From Desulfocapsaceae bacterium (GTDB taxonomy: Bacteria; Desulfobacterota; Desulfobulbia; Desulfobulbales; Desulfocapsaceae), in NCBI GenBank assembly GCA_028697885.1, contig JAQVER010000008.1:1-59553 (forward strand): 59,553 nt of DNA, written 5' to 3'. The translations under genes and the position numbers were made by a program. Shown here in pieces: positions 52,733 through 59,553 of the stretch. Numbering within the stretch: position 1 is the first letter of the stretch; the number at the start of each line of letters is the position of its first letter. The notes beneath the pieces are model-generated. The model was not told the origin of the DNA. It ran no database searches and saw nothing but the letters and a program-made list of their open reading frames with translations.

Positions 52733-54139
52733 ATGAGCAAAGACAAAAAAGGCGGATCCAAAAAACTTTGGGGTGGGCGTTTTGCGGGGGCAACGGCCGC
52801 CTCGGTTGAGGCCTTTACCGCCTCCATTCATTACGATTCCCGGCTCTATAAATATGATATTGCCGGCAGTCGCGCCCATGCAACCATGCTGGCCGATCAT
52901 GGCCTTTTGTCCCGTGAGGAGCTTGAGGCTATAGTCGCAGGACTTATGGCCATTGAGGCCGAGATTGAGGCTGGTACCTTTGCATTCAGGCAGGATCTGG
53001 AAGATATTCATATGAATATCGAGAAGGCCCTGGTGGATCGTATCGGTGCTGCCGGAGCGAGGCTGCATAGCGCCCGCAGTCGCAATGATCAGGTTGCACT
53101 CGACCTGCGCCTCTATCTGCGCGATGAGTGTGATCGTCTCGTGGAGCTGCTGGATGCCGTGCGGAGGGCCTTTGTGGTCTTAGCCCGAAAGTATCTGGGC
53201 CAGGTGATGCCCGGCTACACCCATCTGCAGCGGGCCCAGCCGGTGCTGATCTCGCACCATATGCTGGCCTATTATGAGATGTTTGGCCGGGACCGGGAAC
53301 GTCTGGTTGACTGCCGGAAGCGAATCAATATCATGCCCTTGGGCGCCGCAGCCCTGGCGGGAACCGGTCTGCCCATAGATCGGCAGCAGGTGGCGGACCT
53401 CCTTGGATTTGCGGCTATTACTGCCAACTCCATGGACTCCACCGGCGATAGAGATTTTGCCATCGAGTTTGTCAGTTGCTGCACACTGATTCAACTCCAC
53501 CTCTCCCGGCTCTCTGAGGAGTTGGTGCTCTGGTCCAGTCAGGAATTTTCCTTTGTTGATATTGCCGATCGCTTCTGTACCGGCTCCTCCATCATGCCGC
53601 AGAAAAAAAATCCCGATATCCCTGAGTTGATACGGGGTAAGACCGGACGGGTTGTTGGCAGTCTCATGACCCTGTGTACCCTGCTGAAAGGTCTCCCCCT
53701 CACCTATAATCGTGACCTGCAGGAAGATAAGGAACCGGTTTTTGATACAGTGGATACGGTTTCGGCATCGCTTGCCATTACTGCCGAGCTGCTGGCCAAT
53801 CTTGTCTTCAACACTGGGCGCATGGAAGAGGCGACCAGGACAGGTTTTATGACGGCTACTGATCTTGCCGACTATCTGGTCTTGAAAAATGTTCCTTTCC
53901 GTGAAGCCCATGGGATTGTGGGCCGGGTGGTGGCGTTTTGTATTGAAAAGGGATGTGAGCTTATTGATCTGACCTTGGAAGATATGGGCCAATTCTCAGC
54001 GGTGATCGGGAAAGATGTGTTTGAGGTGTTGAGCGTGCAAGGCTCTGTCAACAGTAGGATTTCAGCTGGCGGGACAGCCTTGCAGCGCGTGGAAGAGGCT
54101 CTTGATCTTGCTGAATATAACATAGGGATAAGATTATGA
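52733..54139 (+). CDS. argH: argininosuccinate lyase
   Basis: 468-residue final enzyme of arginine synthesis, releasing arginine and fumarate. It opens KKLWGGRFAGATAASVEAFT, contains HSARSRNDQVALDLRLYLRD near 112 and the superfamily signature GSSIMPQKKNPDIPELIRGK near 282. I chose the ATG at 52733 (MSKDKKGG), which gives the family length; a further ATG at 52718 and an open frame back to 52598 exist. Neither start has a well-spaced ribosome site. Confidence 0.96.
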   Translation: MSKDKKGGSKKLWGGRFAGATAASVEAFTASIHYDSRLYKYDIAGSRAHATMLADHGLLSREELEAIVAGLMAIEAEIEAGTFAFRQDLEDIHMNIEKALVDRIGAAGARLHSARSRNDQVALDLRLYLRDECDRLVELLDAVRRAFVVLARKYLGQVMPGYTHLQRAQPVLISHHMLAYYEMFGRDRERLVDCRKRINIMPLGAAALAGTGLPIDRQQVADLLGFAAITANSMDSTGDRDFAIEFVSCCTLIQLHLSRLSEELVLWSSQEFSFVDIADRFCTGSSIMPQKKNPDIPELIRGKTGRVVGSLMTLCTLLKGLPLTYNRDLQEDKEPVFDTVDTVSASLAITAELLANLVFNTGRMEEATRTGFMTATDLADYLVLKNVPFREAHGIVGRVVAFCIEKGCELIDLTLEDMGQFSAVIGKDVFEVLSVQGSVNSRISAGGTALQRVEEALDLAEYNIGIRL

Positions 54140-55191
54140 AAATTGCTTTTGGGGCACATCATGCAGGGGCGTTGTTGCTTGTTGGAGCTTTGTTTTTCGG
54201 GGGCTGTGGATACAAGACATTGCCGGTGCCGCCTGAAACCATTGTACCCAAGGCCATAGAGGATCTGCGCTATTCCGTGGATGAAAAGGGTGTCACCCTG
54301 ACCTGGTCTTATCCAGTGGAAACAATCAAGGGGACAGATCTGACTGATATCGCCTCGTTTGAGATCTATCGGGCAGTGGTCTCCCTTGACAGTTATTGTT
54401 CTACCTGTCCCATTCCCTTCGGAGAACCTATGGTCGTCCCTGGTGGTATGATTAATACCGATGGAAGACGGAAGGGAATTTATGAAAGTGCGCTTTTGCG
54501 TTCGGGTGAAAAATATTTTTTCAAGGTACGTTCCCGTACCAGTTGGTGGGCGGCAAGTGCTGATTCCAATATTGTCACCTTTGTCTGGCATATGCCGGCC
54601 AAGGCACCGAAATCTCTGCAGGCGGAGGGGGGGGATCGCTCAGTCCATCTGCAATGGCAAGCCGCGACTCAATTGATGGATGGGCAACAGCTTGATCTTC
54701 CTGTTCAATATCAGGTGTTGCGCAGTCTTGACGGAAAATCCTTTGAAGAGCTCGCCACGGCTGGTTCTGAGACAAACTTTACTGATGTTTCGCTGCAGAA
54801 TGGTCAGAAATATTATTATAAGATCCAATCGGTCCTGCAGGTTGAGGGGAACGCAGTCGCCGGCGGCATAAGCGAGGTTGCAACAGCGGTGCCGGTGGAT
54901 TTGACGGCACCGGAAGTACCAACAGGCGTTACGGTCATATCCACCGGGAATGGCTTTAAGGTCTTCTGGGATAAAGCCACCGCGGCTGATCTTCAGGGCT
55001 ATCATGTCTATCGTCGTGCGGCTGATCAGAAGAAGGCTGAGCGGGTCGGAGATGTTCAGGCAATCTATACTATCTTCGAGGATACTACTGCCTCGTCCGA
55101 CGGGCAGTTTTATTATTCTGTTACTGCCTACGACAGCATGAAGCCGGCCAATGAGAGCAAGCCTTCGATTGAGGCAACCGTTCGCCATTGA
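54136..55191 (+). CDS. lipoprotein with fibronectin type III-like domains
   Basis: 351 residues. A lipoprotein signal ends in FFGGCGYKT (lipidation at Cys24). Three fibronectin type III-like domains follow (about 40-155, 156-255, 257-350), with repeats of the pattern VTLTWSYP, VHLQWQAA and FKVFWDKA and endings like YFFKVRSRT, YYYKIQSV and FYYSVTAYD. Start overlaps the argH stop, so it is in the arg message. The role is unknown; small lipoproteins next to argH-lysA are common in Geobacter- and Desulfo-type genomes. Confidence 0.85.
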   Translation: MKIAFGAHHAGALLLVGALFFGGCGYKTLPVPPETIVPKAIEDLRYSVDEKGVTLTWSYPVETIKGTDLTDIASFEIYRAVVSLDSYCSTCPIPFGEPMVVPGGMINTDGRRKGIYESALLRSGEKYFFKVRSRTSWWAASADSNIVTFVWHMPAKAPKSLQAEGGDRSVHLQWQAATQLMDGQQLDLPVQYQVLRSLDGKSFEELATAGSETNFTDVSLQNGQKYYYKIQSVLQVEGNAVAGGISEVATAVPVDLTAPEVPTGVTVISTGNGFKVFWDKATAADLQGYHVYRRAADQKKAERVGDVQAIYTIFEDTTASSDGQFYYSVTAYDSMKPANESKPSIEATVRH

Positions 55192-55240
55192 GGAGGAATG
55201 CCTCGTGGGATAGACTGTGGTTTATTAGACATTGCTCTAT

Positions 55241-55340
55241 CGTTGTTAAAAAATGGCCACTTGATGATTGATCGGAGCGGCATAAGAGACCGTAACAAAA
55301 TAGTTATAACGGCCCAATTTGTTTCCTGAGGGCTCCTAAA
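55241..55340 (+). repeat. intergenic element upstream of lysA (copy 1)
   Basis: This stretch resembles the one upstream of dapA (57601-57704). Shared pieces include ATGGCCA, CGGCAT, AGAG, CCGTAAC, AAATAGTTAT, GGCC, TTGTTT and GGCTC in the same order. It ends about 50 bp before the lysA start and may be a structured leader or a dispersed repeat. Confidence 0.55.
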
Positions 55341-55390
55341 TAATCAGGGACGAAGTAACCAGACTTATCCTTTATCTTTCTGAGGTTGTT

Positions 55391-56668
55391 GTGAATCATT
55401 TTGTATCAACAAACGGGGAACTCTTTTGTGAGCAAGTGTCGGTGGCGGAAATTGCCAAGGACGTGGGAACCCCATTTTATCTTTATTCCAAGGCCACTCT
55501 GACGCGTCATTTTCAGGCCTTTGATTCTGCCTTTGCCGGTATTGACCATTTGACCTGTTTTGCCGTCAAAGCCTGTTCCAATATCGCCATTCTCAATCTT
55601 TTTTCAGGTCTCGGCGGTGGTGCTGATATCGTGTCGGGTGGCGAACTGTACCGGGCTCTGACCGCCGGTGTTGACCCCAAACGGATCATTTATTCAGGGG
55701 TGGGTAAGACCGAACAGGAGCTGCGCTATGCCTTGGAGTCTGGCATCCTCCTTTTCAATGTGGAATCCGCCCAGGAGCTTGAACGTCTGCAGCGGATTGC
55801 GGCAGCCATGGGGGTCATGGCCCCGGTTTCCTTTCGCGTCAACCCGGATGTAGATCCCCAGACCCATGCCTATATCTCCACCGGTCTGGCCAAGAATAAA
55901 TTCGGTATTCCCATTGAAGAGGCCCTGGAGTTGTATGAACGGGCCATGACCATGGAAAATATAGTGGTTAAAGGGGTGAGCTGCCATATTGGTTCCCAGT
56001 TGACCCTGATTTCACCTTTTATAGAGTCTCTGCGGAAGGTGAAGATCTTTGTGGAACGGCTCACGGCCAAGGGTATTGCCATCGATTTTATTGATTTGGG
56101 AGGCGGTGTCGGCATAACCTATGATACGGAGCAACCACCCCATCCCCGGGACTATGCTGAAGCGATCAAGGAAGAGTTGCAGGGATTCAAGGCGACTCTG
56201 ATCCTTGAACCGGGGCGGGTTATTGTCGGCAATGCGGCCATCCTGGTGACCGAGGTGCAATATACCAAGAGCAATCGGGGCACTGAGCAGGTCAAGAAAT
56301 TTGTGGTAGTGGATGCGGCCATGAATGACCTGGCCCGGCCAAGTCTCTATGGTGCATATCATGCCATTGTCCCTGTCGTTGAGAAAGGTGCTGCCTGCGA
56401 GGTGGTGGATATTGTCGGCCCGATCTGTGAGACCGGGGACTTTCTGGCTAAGGAGCGGGATCTGCCACGGGTTGAGCAGGGTGATCTGCTGGCGGTGATG
56501 AGTGCCGGGGCCTATGGCTTCAGTATGTCCTCTAACTACAACTCTCGGCCCAAGGTGGCGGAGGTCCTGGTGGATGGTAGTCATTACGAGATAATCCGTC
56601 GCCGGGAGATCTTTGAGTCACTTGTTCAGGGTGAGACTATTCCAGACGGCGTCCGATATGGCCATTAA
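55391..56668 (+). CDS. lysA: diaminopimelate decarboxylase
   Basis: 425-residue PLP enzyme making lysine from meso-diaminopimelate. The Schiff-base lysine is in LTCFAVKACSNIAILNLFSG near 58. GVSCHIGSQLTLISPFIES near 197, ILEPGRVIVGNAAIL near 276 and the active-site cysteine in VGPICETGDFLAKERDLPR near 343 are canonical. The start is a GTG at 55391. It overlaps dapF by 11 bp. Confidence 0.97.
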   Translation: MNHFVSTNGELFCEQVSVAEIAKDVGTPFYLYSKATLTRHFQAFDSAFAGIDHLTCFAVKACSNIAILNLFSGLGGGADIVSGGELYRALTAGVDPKRIIYSGVGKTEQELRYALESGILLFNVESAQELERLQRIAAAMGVMAPVSFRVNPDVDPQTHAYISTGLAKNKFGIPIEEALELYERAMTMENIVVKGVSCHIGSQLTLISPFIESLRKVKIFVERLTAKGIAIDFIDLGGGVGITYDTEQPPHPRDYAEAIKEELQGFKATLILEPGRVIVGNAAILVTEVQYTKSNRGTEQVKKFVVVDAAMNDLARPSLYGAYHAIVPVVEKGAACEVVDIVGPICETGDFLAKERDLPRVEQGDLLAVMSAGAYGFSMSSNYNSRPKVAEVLVDGSHYEIIRRREIFESLVQGETIPDGVRYGH

Positions 56669-57497
56669 TTTCCCGGTTCCTTTTACCAAAATGAGTGGCG
56701 CGGGCAATGACTTTATTGTCATAGATCATCGCGTTTCACTGATTCCAGAGGCAGAGCAGGCGGAATTTGTCAAAAAAGTGTGCCGCCGCATGTTCTCCGT
56801 GGGCGCTGATGGACTGATTTTGATTGAAAAATCAGAGCTTGCTGATTTTCGCTGGCGCTTTTATAACGGGGATGGTTCGGTGGCGGAGATGTGTGGTAAT
56901 GGGGCCCGCTGTGCGGCCCGCTTTGCCTATTCAAGAGGAATCGCCGGTGCCTCCATGTCGTTTGAGACGATGGCGGGTATTATTAAGGCAGAGATCAGTG
57001 ATGATGACAGTGTGCGTCTGCGGATGACGGCTCCCTCTGATTTTAAAACGGACCTGTCAGTTGTCCTGGACGGTCAGGAGAGAATGCTCTCTTTTGTGAA
57101 TAGCGGAGTGCCCCATGCCGTCCTTTTTATGGAGGAAGACGATGAGGTTCCGGTTCGAGATTGGGGCAAGATCGTTCGCTTCCATCCGCTGTTTCAACCG
57201 GCAGGCACCAATGTCAATTTTGTGCAGAAAATTGGGGAGAATAGCATCCGCGTGCGCACCTATGAGCGGGGTGTGGAGGATGAGACCATGGCCTGTGGCA
57301 CCGGCGCGGTGGCATCTGCTCTTTTTGCCGCAGTCAGCGGGATGGCCCAGTCGCCAGTGGCAGTGACCACCTCCGGCGGAGAGCGGTTGACAATTTTGTT
57401 TGATCTGCAGGACGGACCACAGGCGGAGAATGTTTTTCTGCAGGGACCGGCCAGAATTATCTATGAAGGGAATCTGACGGCGGAAGCATTGCTTTGA
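56658..57497 (+). CDS. dapF: diaminopimelate epimerase
   Basis: 279 residues from the ATG at 56658, chosen because it begins MAINFPVPFTKMSGAGNDFI as in the family; the frame is open for 15 more codons. The two catalytic cysteines are in VAEMCGNGARC near 79 and ETMACGTGAVASALFAAV near 224. It converts LL- to meso-diaminopimelate. The start lies inside the end of lysA, so translation is coupled. Confidence 0.96.
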   Translation: MAINFPVPFTKMSGAGNDFIVIDHRVSLIPEAEQAEFVKKVCRRMFSVGADGLILIEKSELADFRWRFYNGDGSVAEMCGNGARCAARFAYSRGIAGASMSFETMAGIIKAEISDDDSVRLRMTAPSDFKTDLSVVLDGQERMLSFVNSGVPHAVLFMEEDDEVPVRDWGKIVRFHPLFQPAGTNVNFVQKIGENSIRVRTYERGVEDETMACGTGAVASALFAAVSGMAQSPVAVTTSGGERLTILFDLQDGPQAENVFLQGPARIIYEGNLTAEALL

Positions 57498-57600
57498 TAA
57501 AGGTTGATAGTTTGTATGGGGTCAGGTGAAATAGACTGCAAAGACGAAATGGATGAATTTTCAGCCCTGAAGGGCTACAGTTTCAAAAAGCTGAGTTAGG

Positions 57601-57704
57601 CCGTTATAAAAATGAATGACATGCTCATTAGAATGGCCAGACCGGCATCAAGAGCCGTAACGAAATAGTTATCAAGGGCCAAGTTGTTTTGTAACGGCTC
57701 TTAA
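57601..57704 (+). repeat. intergenic element upstream of dapA (copy 2)
   Basis: Related in order and sequence to 55241-55340 before lysA. Here AAGAGCCGTAAC (57649-57660) can pair with GTAACGGCTCTT (57691-57702) in 11 of 12 positions, forming a stem about 28 bp before the dapA start. It may be a regulatory leader shared by lysine/diaminopimelate genes, or a dispersed repeat. Confidence 0.55.
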
Positions 57705-57729
57705 GAAAAGATATATCAGGAGAAAAAAT

Positions 57730-58611
57730 ATGAAAAAATATTATGGCGCCATCGTTGCCATTGTGACCCCGTTTATCAATGGGGAAGTGGATGAACAGGG
57801 TTTAGTGGATCTCATTGAATTTCAGATAGCGGGTGGAACCCATGGCATTGTTCCCTGTGGCACAACGGGCGAGTCGGCAACCCTTGATTTCGATGAGCAC
57901 AAGCGGGTCATTGAACTGACGGTCAAGACAGTTGCCGGTCGGGTTCCTGTTATTGCCGGAACCGGTGCCAATAACACCAAAGAGGCTATTGAGCTGACGG
58001 AAAGCGCCAGGGAGAGCGGTGCCGATGCAGTTCTGTCCGTGACCCCTTATTATAACAAGCCAAGTCAGGAAGGTCTGTATCTGCATTTCAAGGCCATTGC
58101 CGAGGCTGTTGATATCCCCATGTTTCTGTATAATGTGCCTGGCCGGACATCCATCAACATGTTGCCGGAAACAGTGGCCCGTCTGGCCGGGGTGAAAAAT
58201 ATTATCGGCATCAAAGAGGCCTGCGGCAGCCTGCAGCAGATCAGCGATGTGATCCGGCTCTGTCCAGCTGATTTTATTCTCCTCTCCGGTGACGACTTTA
58301 CCGCCATGCCTACTGCCTTAATCGGCGGCAAGGGGGTTATCTCAGTGACTTCCAATGTGGAGCCCAAAGGCATGGCAGATCTTATGGAGGCTGCTTTGGC
58401 TGGAGATCTGAAAAAAGCCAACGAGATTCATTACCGCCTCTTTCCGCTTATGAATGCCATGTTCTGTGCTCCAAATCCCGTGCCTGCCAAAAAAGGGGTG
58501 GAGTTGATGGGCAAGATAAAAGATGGCAATCCCCGGCTGCCTTTGTCGGCAATTGATGCGGCGGCCCTGGCCAAATTGACCGCAGCGATGAAGGACGCAG
58601 GTTTGGTATAA
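57730..58611 (+). CDS. dapA: 4-hydroxy-tetrahydrodipicolinate synthase
   Basis: 293-residue TIM-barrel aldolase condensing pyruvate and aspartate semialdehyde, the first committed step to lysine. VPCGTTGESATLDFDEHKRV near 41, VTPYYNKPSQEGLYLHFKAI near 103, YNVPGRTSINMLPE with the catalytic tyrosine near 133, and IIGIKEACGS with the Schiff-base lysine near 161 are all present. An AGGAGAAAAAAT ribosome site precedes the ATG. Confidence 0.97.
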   Translation: MKKYYGAIVAIVTPFINGEVDEQGLVDLIEFQIAGGTHGIVPCGTTGESATLDFDEHKRVIELTVKTVAGRVPVIAGTGANNTKEAIELTESARESGADAVLSVTPYYNKPSQEGLYLHFKAIAEAVDIPMFLYNVPGRTSINMLPETVARLAGVKNIIGIKEACGSLQQISDVIRLCPADFILLSGDDFTAMPTALIGGKGVISVTSNVEPKGMADLMEAALAGDLKKANEIHYRLFPLMNAMFCAPNPVPAKKGVELMGKIKDGNPRLPLSAIDAAALAKLTAAMKDAGLV

Positions 58612-58675
58612 GGAGCATCTAGTCTAAAACCTGATTGCTTAGATGAGTGTCATCTTCATGGAAAAGGAAGAGAAA

Positions 58676-59485
58676 ATGATCAATGTTATTGTTGCCGGGG
58701 CCTCCGGTCGTATGGGGCAGCGGGTAGGATATATGGTGAGTGAGCACCCTGGTTTGCACTATGCTGCGGCCTTTGAGGCTGCCGGCAGTCCGGCTATTGG
58801 CCGTGATCCGGGCGAGACTGCTGGCTGGGGGAAGGCCGGAATTTCCATCGCTGAAGGATTTGAGGCGGTGATTGACCAAGGAGATGTCCTGATTGATTTT
58901 ACCTTCCACAAGGCCACCATGGAATTTGCCCGTCTGGCTGCCAGGCATAATAAGGCCATGGTCATCGGCACAACGGGCCTGACCCCGGAAAACCTGGCGG
59001 AGCTGGCAGAGCTGAGCCGCCACTTTCCCTGTGTCCAGTCTCCGAACATGGCAGTCGGGGTCAATGTCCTCTTTAAACTGGCCGCCCGCACCGCCGCCAT
59101 CCTTGGTGATGATTATGATATTGAGATTGTGGAGGCCCATCACAACAAGAAAAAAGATGCCCCCAGCGGTACTGCCCTGAAACTGGCTGAGATGGCCGCA
59201 TCGGGTGTGAATCGCGATCTTGCTGAGGTTGCCGTCTATGAACGTCATGGGATGATAGGGGAGCGGACCAAAAAGGAAATTGGCATCCAGACGATCCGCG
59301 GTGGAGATATTGTCGGCGAACACACCATCTATTTTGCCGGTCCAGGGGAACGTATTGAGATTACCCATCGTGCGCATAGCCGTGATAATTTCGCCAAAGG
59401 AGCTACCAAGGCTGCGGCTTGGGTGGTCGGTCAGAAACCCGGCCTCTACTCCATGTTTGATGTCCTGGGCTTACAGGATCTCTAG
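58676..59485 (+). CDS. dapB: 4-hydroxy-tetrahydrodipicolinate reductase
   Basis: 269 residues from the ATG at 58676, chosen for its AAAAGGAAGAG ribosome site and typical start INVIVAGASGRMGQRVGYMV (NAD(P)H fold). The catalytic EAHHNKKKDAPSGTALKLAE near 156 and the end HRAHSRDNFAKGATKAAAW are canonical. It follows dapA by 64 bp. Confidence 0.97.
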   Translation: MINVIVAGASGRMGQRVGYMVSEHPGLHYAAAFEAAGSPAIGRDPGETAGWGKAGISIAEGFEAVIDQGDVLIDFTFHKATMEFARLAARHNKAMVIGTTGLTPENLAELAELSRHFPCVQSPNMAVGVNVLFKLAARTAAILGDDYDIEIVEAHHNKKKDAPSGTALKLAEMAASGVNRDLAEVAVYERHGMIGERTKKEIGIQTIRGGDIVGEHTIYFAGPGERIEITHRAHSRDNFAKGATKAAAWVVGQKPGLYSMFDVLGLQDL

Positions 59486-59488
59486 GAT

Positions 59489-59553
59489 GTGAGATCGGGG
59501 CAAACAAATCGGGCCTTTATTGGTCTTGGTTCAAATCTTGGCAATGGTCGGCA
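59489..59553 (+). CDS. folK: start of FolK (hydroxymethyldihydropterin pyrophosphokinase), partial
   Basis: From a GTG at 59489, three bases after the dapB stop, the frame reads VRSGQTNRAFIGLGSNLGNG to the right edge. FIGLGSNLGN is the characteristic FolK beginning. Only 21 codons are visible, and a start further in cannot be excluded. Confidence 0.7.
   Translation, partial: MRSGQTNRAFIGLGSNLGNGR

Noticed and set aside
55241..55390. Lysine riboswitch before lysA
   Set aside because: None of the conserved L-box core motifs were visible; the region matches the dapA leader element instead.

Overview
The window reads as chromosome of an anaerobic, diazotrophic Gram-negative bacterium. The best fit is a sulfate-reducer-type member of the Desulfobacterota, perhaps near Desulfobulbales. 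That is inference from gene content: an anaerobe-type (cluster III) nitrogenase with the nifH-nifI1-nifI2-nifD-nifK order, a tetraheme cytochrome c3 beside a split-Soret-like cytochrome, a multiheme lipoprotein, and LptAB with RpoN. No rRNA, tRNA, CRISPR array or intact mobile element was seen.

Layout. (1) 1-11.1 kb: amtB (partial) and glnK point left; nifH-I1-I2-D-K points right, followed by a NifB/NifX-type protein that has lost its radical-SAM cysteines, a thioredoxin-like [2Fe-2S] ferredoxin and five small accessory genes. A sigma-54-driven outer membrane protein closes the block. Sigma-54 promoters precede glnK, nifH (with a NifA-type upstream site) and the porin. nifE, nifN and a normal nifB are not in the window. 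(2) 11.4-17.7 kb: a molybdenum region with three single-domain ModE-like regulators, a relic of a second ModC-type ATPase, intact modABC, and a cytochrome c3/split-Soret operon. Three 24-bp ModE-like operators were found, one of them upstream of the cytochrome operon. (3) 18-29 kb: a DUF309 protein, a large secreted repeat protein, and a heavy-metal RND efflux operon (TolC, adaptor, CusA-type pump) with a Met-rich periplasmic protein. (4) 29-37.8 kb: a region rich in decay, with a triheme lipoprotein and a 50-residue relative, a MarR regulator, a broken kamA, a YitT fragment, and internally deleted zwf and eda around an intact pgl and mutarotase gene. A periplasmic carbonic anhydrase follows. 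(5) 37.8-48 kb, minus strand: diguanylate cyclase, metallophosphoesterase, thioredoxin 2, alpha/beta hydrolase, Tex, then rpoN-lptB-lptA. (6) 48.2-59.5 kb, plus strand: argB-argD-argF-argG-argH, a fibronectin-type lipoprotein, lysA-dapF-dapA-dapB and the start of folK.

How the parts fit. RpoN, encoded at 45-46.7 kb, would serve the three -24/-12 promoters of the nitrogen block. GlnK and NifI1/NifI2 would set ammonium uptake and nitrogenase activity. ModABC and the ModE-like proteins would supply and sense molybdate, which the nitrogenase needs. The ModE-like site before the cytochrome operon suggests that molybdate status also controls an electron-transfer module. The most unusual item is the cysteine-less NifB homologue between nifK and the ferredoxin gene: it keeps the overall NifB plus NifX layout but cannot bind the radical-SAM cluster in the usual way, so a carrier, chaperone or regulatory role is more likely than catalysis.
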